Assembly (NCBI GenBank): GCA_002786915.1
Contig: PCUV01000058.1
Span: 1-64,000, forward strand
Reading direction: 5' to 3'
Source of the DNA: Comamonadaceae bacterium CG12_big_fil_rev_8_21_14_0_65_59_15
Lineage (GTDB): Bacteria > Pseudomonadota > Gammaproteobacteria > Burkholderiales > Burkholderiaceae_C
Length of the DNA: 64,000 nt
The notes beneath the pieces are model-generated. The model saw nothing but the letters and a program-made list of their open reading frames with translations, did not search any database and was not told the origin of the DNA. Shown here one piece after another: positions 59,728-64,000 of this stretch (the first letter of the stretch is position 1; each line of letters opens with the position of its first letter). The position numbers were made by a program, and so were the translations under genes.

Positions 59728-60348
59728 ATGCTTGACCGGGACGGCTTTAGGCCCAACGTCGGCATCATCCTGCTCAACCAGAAGAATCAGGTGTTTTGGG
59801 GCAAGCGTATCCGTACGCACTCCTGGCAGTTTCCGCAGGGTGGCATCGATCGGGGGGAAACCCCGGAACAGGCCATGATCCGCGAGCTGCATGAAGAAAT
59901 CGGGCTGCTGCGCGAACATATTCGCATTGTGGCCCGCACCCGCGACTGGTTGCGCTACGAGGTGCCGGACCGTTTCATTCGCCGCGACTCACGCGGTTTT
60001 TACAAGGGACAGAAACAGATCTGGTTTCTGCTGCAGTTATTGGGCCACGACTGGGACCTGAACCTGCGCGCCACCAACCACCCCGAGTTTGATGCCTGGC
60101 GCTGGAACGACTATTGGGTACCGCTGGAGGCGGTGGTCGAGTTCAAACGCGACGTGTACGTGTCGGCCCTGAAAGAACTGGCGCGCTTTCTGCCGCGCAA
60201 CGACCAGCGCAACCGCTACCTGCGCCAGGGCATCCGCCCGGTGCTGAACGAAATCGGCCAAACCGACATCCCTGACGCCACTTTTGAGCTGCCCCCGGGC
60301 GCCACCTATGAACCCCAACACACCCCCCAAAGCGACCATGAGGCATGA
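59728..60348 (+). CDS. rppH: RNA pyrophosphohydrolase
   Basis: RppH removes pyrophosphate from the 5' end of mRNAs, starting their decay. The 206-residue protein opens [17 protein letters not shown] and has the Nudix box [20 protein letters not shown] (key G-x5-E-x7-REUxEE), then WYRYEVP-type [12 protein letters not shown]. It is longer than the E. coli form by a C-terminal tail rich in Pro and Gln. The next gene starts inside its end. Confidence 0.94.
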   Translation: MLDRDGFRPNVGIILLNQKNQVFWGKRIRTHSWQFPQGGIDRGETPEQAMIRELHEEIGLLREHIRIVARTRDWLRYEVPDRFIRRDSRGFYKGQKQIWFLLQLLGHDWDLNLRATNHPEFDAWRWNDYWVPLEAVVEFKRDVYVSALKELARFLPRNDQRNRYLRQGIRPVLNEIGQTDIPDATFELPPGATYEPQHTPQSDHEA

Positions 60349-60847
60349 ATCCCGCCGTTGGCAAGGCCTGCGCCTGAAGTCGGCCGCAGGTCTGCTGTGC
60401 ATGGCCAGCGCCGGTATCTGTAGCGCGCAGAGCCCCTTGGACAACCCCGACTGGGAAGAATCTGCTGCGCCGCCTGCACCCAGCTTCAACGCAGAAAAAA
60501 CCGTCGCGCTGGACATGCCCCCGTTTGTGACGCTGAAGTTTGGCGTGGACCCAGCCACGATCTCGATCACGCCCGACGGCATCGTGCGCTACGTGGTGGT
60601 GGCACGCAGCACCAGTGGCGCGGTAACGGCTTTTTATGAGGGCATTTTGTGCGCGCGCGGCGAGGTCAAACGCTACGCACACACCCAAAGCGACGGCAGC
60701 TGGCGCGCAGACGCCAAACCCGCCTGGCGCGCCCTCAACGACAACCAACCGTCGCGCCACGCGCTGGTATTTGCGCGTCAGGGAGCCTGCGACGGCAGCA
60801 CAGCGACCAGCTCGGTGGCTGACATCGTGCGCGCACTCAAGAAGTAA
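60338..60847 (+). CDS. CNP1-like family secreted protein
   Basis: The 169-residue precursor has a signal peptide ending ICSAQS and the CNP1-like domain: [16 protein letters not shown], then [20 protein letters not shown] and [16 protein letters not shown], with a conserved cysteine pair (ILCARG and GACDG). Members are confined mostly to betaproteobacteria and have no known function. The start at 60338 overlaps the rppH end; a start at 60308 would add 10 residues. Confidence 0.85.
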   Translation: MRHESRRWQGLRLKSAAGLLCMASAGICSAQSPLDNPDWEESAAPPAPSFNAEKTVALDMPPFVTLKFGVDPATISITPDGIVRYVVVARSTSGAVTAFYEGILCARGEVKRYAHTQSDGSWRADAKPAWRALNDNQPSRHALVFARQGACDGSTATSSVADIVRALKK

Positions 60848-60851
60848 GCAG

Positions 60852-61988
60852 CTAGCGGCCCAGCACCAGGTTGTCGCGGTGCACCATCTCTGGTTCGGCC
60901 GCGTAGCCCAGCAGTGCCTCGAACTGGCTGGACGGCTTGCGGCAGATCAGGCGCGCCTCTACGCTGGCGTAGTTGGCCAGACCACGCGCAATTTCAACGC
61001 CGTCCTCGCCCCGAATGGCAATCACGTCACCGCGTGAAAAATCCCCCTCCACAGCTGTCATGCCAATCGGCAACAGGCTGGAGCCGCCGCTACACAGCTT
61101 GGCCACCGCACCGGCATCGACCCGCACCGAGCCTTTGAGTTGCAGGTGGTCGGCAATCCACTGTTTGCGCGCCTGCGTTTTTTGCGTGGGGGCCACCAGC
61201 AGCGTGCCAATGGGTTGCCCCTGACACAAGCGCAGCAGCGCGTCGGGCTCGCGTCCCCAGGCGATCACGGTCGAGGCACCCGACCCCGCAGCGCGCTTGG
61301 CCGCCAGAATTTTGGTGATCATGCCCCCGCGCCCCACGCTGGAACCTACGCCACCGGCCATCGCCTCCAGCGCTGCGTCACCTGCCTGCGCCACATCGAC
61401 AAACTCTGCCTGCGGGTCCTTGCGCGGGTCGGCCCGGTACAGCCCGCGCTGATCGGTCAGGATGATGAGCGCGTCGGCTTCCACCAAGTTGGCCACCAGC
61501 GCGCCCAGCGTGTCGTTGTCGCCAAACTTGATTTCGTCGTTGACCACGGTATCGTTTTCATTGATGACCGGCACCACCCCGAGCTTGAGCAGGGTCAACA
61601 AGGTTGAGCGCGCATTGAGATAACGCTCACGGTCGGCCAGGTCGGCGTGCGTGAGCAGCACCTGCGCACTGCCCAAGCCGTTTTCACGCAGCTTGGTTTC
61701 GTACATCTGCGCCAACCCCATCTGCCCCACGGCGGCGGCAGCTTGCAGTTCGTGGATTTGCTGCGGGCGCACGCTCCAGCCCAAGCGCTTCATGCCCTCG
61801 GCCACGGCACCGCTGGACACCATGATCACCTCGCGCCCCTGACGCACCAGCGCCGACATCTGGCGACACCATTCACCAATGGCACCTTCGTCCAGCCCAC
61901 GGCCTTCGTTGGTCACCAGACTGGAGCCGACCTTGACCACCACGCGGTGCGCATCACGCAACAGGGAAGCATCAAATTTTTGAGACAT
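60852..61988 (-). CDS. proB: Glutamate 5-kinase
   Basis: ProB phosphorylates glutamate for proline synthesis and is normally feedback-inhibited by proline. The 378-residue protein has an amino-acid kinase domain ([34 protein letters not shown]) and a C-terminal PUA domain (about residues 285-365, from [13 protein letters not shown]). It follows obgE with a CTCTAGCCC repeat in the 55-base gap, so it is likely the distal gene of the rplU-rpmA-obgE transcript. Confidence 0.95.
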   Translation of the reverse strand: MSQKFDASLLRDAHRVVVKVGSSLVTNEGRGLDEGAIGEWCRQMSALVRQGREVIMVSSGAVAEGMKRLGWSVRPQQIHELQAAAAVGQMGLAQMYETKLRENGLGSAQVLLTHADLADRERYLNARSTLLTLLKLGVVPVINENDTVVNDEIKFGDNDTLGALVANLVEADALIILTDQRGLYRADPRKDPQAEFVDVAQAGDAALEAMAGGVGSSVGRGGMITKILAAKRAAGSGASTVIAWGREPDALLRLCQGQPIGTLLVAPTQKTQARKQWIADHLQLKGSVRVDAGAVAKLCSGGSSLLPIGMTAVEGDFSRGDVIAIRGEDGVEIARGLANYASVEARLICRKPSSQFEALLGYAAEPEMVHRDNLVLGR

Positions 61989-61989
61989 T

Positions 61990-62041
61990 TTCAGGCTCTA
62001 GCCCATGATTTATATGGGCTGACAGCTATATTTTCAATAAC
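61990..62041 (+). repeat. CTCTAGCCC repeat, proB-obgE spacer copy
   Basis: The copy reads CAGGCTCTAGCCCATGATTT then ATATGGGCTGACAGCTATAT. AGCCCAT and ATGGGCT pair perfectly across a short loop. Compared with 24940-24993 (AGCCCTAA/TAAGGGCT) both arms differ but pairing is kept, a compensatory change. It fills the gap between proB and obgE. Confidence 0.75.
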
Positions 62042-62043
62042 AT

Positions 62044-63126
<1,083 letters not shown>

Positions 63127-63135
63127 TCAGTCATG

Positions 63136-63246
63136 GCCAGAGCATAGTGCACTGCGTGTAACGCTGGGTCTGTCCCGCAAGATTTGAACAGTTGGGGACA
63201 GAGCAAAGTTCACTTCGTGTAACTCTTGGTCTGTCCCGCAAGATTT
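63136..63246 (+). repeat. Tandem pair of stem-loop repeats between rpmA and obgE
   Basis: Two near-identical units lie head to tail. Each reads AGAGCAwAGTkCACTkCGTG, then TAA with GGTCTGTCCCGCAAGATTT. The second also has the upstream arm CAGTTGGGGACAGAGC, so GGGACAG and CTGTCCC can pair both within and between units. They are the fourth and fifth copies of the family in the window. Confidence 0.8.
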
Positions 63247-63252
63247 CACAAA

Positions 63253-63283
63253 TGAAAAACCCCGCGCCAGGCGCAGGGTCTTG
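63253..63283 (-). terminator. Rho-independent terminator after rpmA
   Basis: On the reverse strand the stem CCCTGCGC/GCGCGGGG (8 pairs, one G-T) with a 3-base loop is followed by TTTTTCATTT. It lies 22 bases past the rpmA stop and would end most ribosomal-protein transcripts before obgE, giving obgE and proB lower expression. Confidence 0.7.
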
Positions 63284-63304
63284 CGTGAGGAATGAATCCG
63301 GCAA

Positions 63305-63562
63305 TTACGCGGGCGTCACGCTCACGGTGTGGCGGTTCAAAGCGCCTTTGACGGCAAACGACACGTGCCCGGCTGCCAAAGCAAACAGGGTGTGGTCTTT
63401 GCCGATACCAACATTTACGCCAGGGTGGAATTGGGTGCCACGTTGACGAACAATGATCCCGCCAGCGTTGATCAATTGGCCACCGTACATCTTCACACCC
63501 AACATCTTGGGCTTGGAATCGCGCCCGTTACGCGTCGAGCCGCCGCCTTTTTTGTGTGCCAT
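63305..63562 (-). CDS. rpmA: 50S ribosomal protein L27
   Basis: L27 sits near the peptidyl-transferase centre. The 85-residue protein has the classic N-terminus [19 protein letters not shown] and the [15 protein letters not shown] segment. It lies 12 bases after rplU and before a strong terminator. Confidence 0.97.
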   Translation of the reverse strand: MAHKKGGGSTRNGRDSKPKMLGVKMYGGQLINAGGIIVRQRGTQFHPGVNVGIGKDHTLFALAAGHVSFAVKGALNRHTVSVTPA

Positions 63563-63574
63563 GACTCTTGCTCC

Positions 63575-63886
63575 TTATGCAGTAATCGCGCCGATCAGCA
63601 GTTCGGTGAACTGTTGACGATGCCCTTGGCGTTTTTGATAGTGCTTGCGACGGCGCATCTTGAAGATGCTGACCTTGTCGTGCTTGCCGTGTGCCACCAC
63701 TGTGACAGTAACCGATGCGCCGGACACCAAGGGCGTGCCAACCTTCAGATCTGCGCCGCTGCCGACTGCCAGAACCTGGTCCAACACGATTTCTTGGCCA
63801 ACGTCCGCAGCAATCTGTTCTACTTTAATTTTTTCGCCAGCAGCAACTCTGTATTGTTTGCCACCGGTTTTTATGACCGCGTACAT
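63575..63886 (-). CDS. rplU: 50S ribosomal protein L21
   Basis: The 103-residue protein opens [20 protein letters not shown] and has the C-terminal [16 protein letters not shown], both diagnostic of L21. The start at 63886 is preceded by GAGG. It is the first gene of rplU-rpmA-obgE-proB. Confidence 0.97.
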   Translation of the reverse strand: MYAVIKTGGKQYRVAAGEKIKVEQIAADVGQEIVLDQVLAVGSGADLKVGTPLVSGASVTVTVVAHGKHDKVSIFKMRRRKHYQKRQGHRQQFTELLIGAITA

Positions 63887-63935
63887 ATGAACCTCATGAA
63901 AGAATCTCCACGAACGGATTTTCGCAGAGCCGGGG

Positions 63936-63963
63936 ATTATCACATAAATCAATCAGTTGTCGC
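63936..63963 (-). promoter_or_regulatory. rplU promoter (extended -10)
   Basis: On the reverse strand an extended -10 TGTGATAAT (hexamer 63941-63936) has a weak -35 GCGACA 16 bases before it (63963-63958). It gives an mRNA leader of about 43 bases before rplU. To its right the DNA reads open on the + strand from a TTG at 63957 to the window end (LSLTADSAPAPDPA), possibly the start of a divergent gene, but too short to call. Confidence 0.5.
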
Positions 63964-64000
63964 TGACTGCGGACAGCGCACCAGCCCCTGACCCAGCGTG

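Noticed and set aside
63136-63246. Tandem repeat between rpmA and obgE as a possible CRISPR array
   Set aside because: There are only two units, directly adjoining and near-identical along their whole length, with no unique spacers and no cas genes.

Overview
This window reads as a chromosomal segment of a betaproteobacterium, most likely order Burkholderiales, family Comamonadaceae (Rhodoferax/Acidovorax/Polaromonas type). The evidence is GC-rich coding DNA, the block mlaFEDACB - ABC exporter - bolA - murA - hisG, the block pilMNOPQ - aroK - aroB - dgt, the rplU-rpmA-obgE-proB order, and intergenic repeat families that I associate with this family. It is mostly core genome with several small accessory insertions. 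I found no rRNA, tRNA, CRISPR array or complete prophage.

Layout. 1-4.4 kb: the end of a GNAT acetyltransferase gene, a wrecked DUF4143-type ATPase gene, a CoA-binding protein, yggT (reverse strand) and lysS, then a 580-base non-coding stretch made of repeats. 4.4-7.0 kb: the molybdate importer modABC behind a ModE-like operator. 7.2-34.9 kb: about 28 kb transcribed entirely leftward. In transcription order it holds pilMNOPQ (type IV pilus assembly and secretin), an Ig-like lipoprotein, a decayed toxin-antitoxin pair, aroK, an intact Phd/PIN toxin-antitoxin pair, aroB, dgt, a methyltransferase, a glycine-zipper lipoprotein, a REP-associated transposase flanked by inverted repeats, gltBD (glutamate synthase), the Mla phospholipid-transport genes, an ABC-2 exporter, bolA, murA and hisG. 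35.2-40.2 kb: mrcA (PBP1A), cyaY, lptM, a DUF971 gene, and a two-gene HNH nuclease / cytosine methyltransferase restriction-modification cassette. 40.2-44.2 kb: a 1306-residue FAD and iron-sulfur oxidoreductase. 44.6-49.7 kb: ugpBAECQ, import and hydrolysis of glycerophosphodiesters. 50-54 kb: hemA, prfA, prmC, slyX, grxD. 54.2-57.8 kb: a RelE-like/UvrD/ankyrin fusion protein and a lytic transglycosylase. 57.9-64 kb: proS, rppH, a CNP1-like protein, proB, obgE, rpmA, rplU.

The genes group into envelope building and maintenance (murA, mla, mrcA, lptM, pil, transglycosylase), nitrogen and aromatic amino-acid metabolism (gltBD, aroKB, proB, hisG), translation (lysS, prfA, prmC, proS, rplU, rpmA, obgE) and transport (mod, ugp).

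The most unusual feature is the non-coding layer. Two short palindromic repeat families sit almost only in the spacers between genes of the same operon, and one copy has been absorbed in frame into the large FAD oxidoreductase. A third, 160-base family has terminal inverted repeats. The pil-aro operon has also been interrupted by two unrelated toxin-antitoxin modules, one on each side of aroK, one decayed and one apparently intact.
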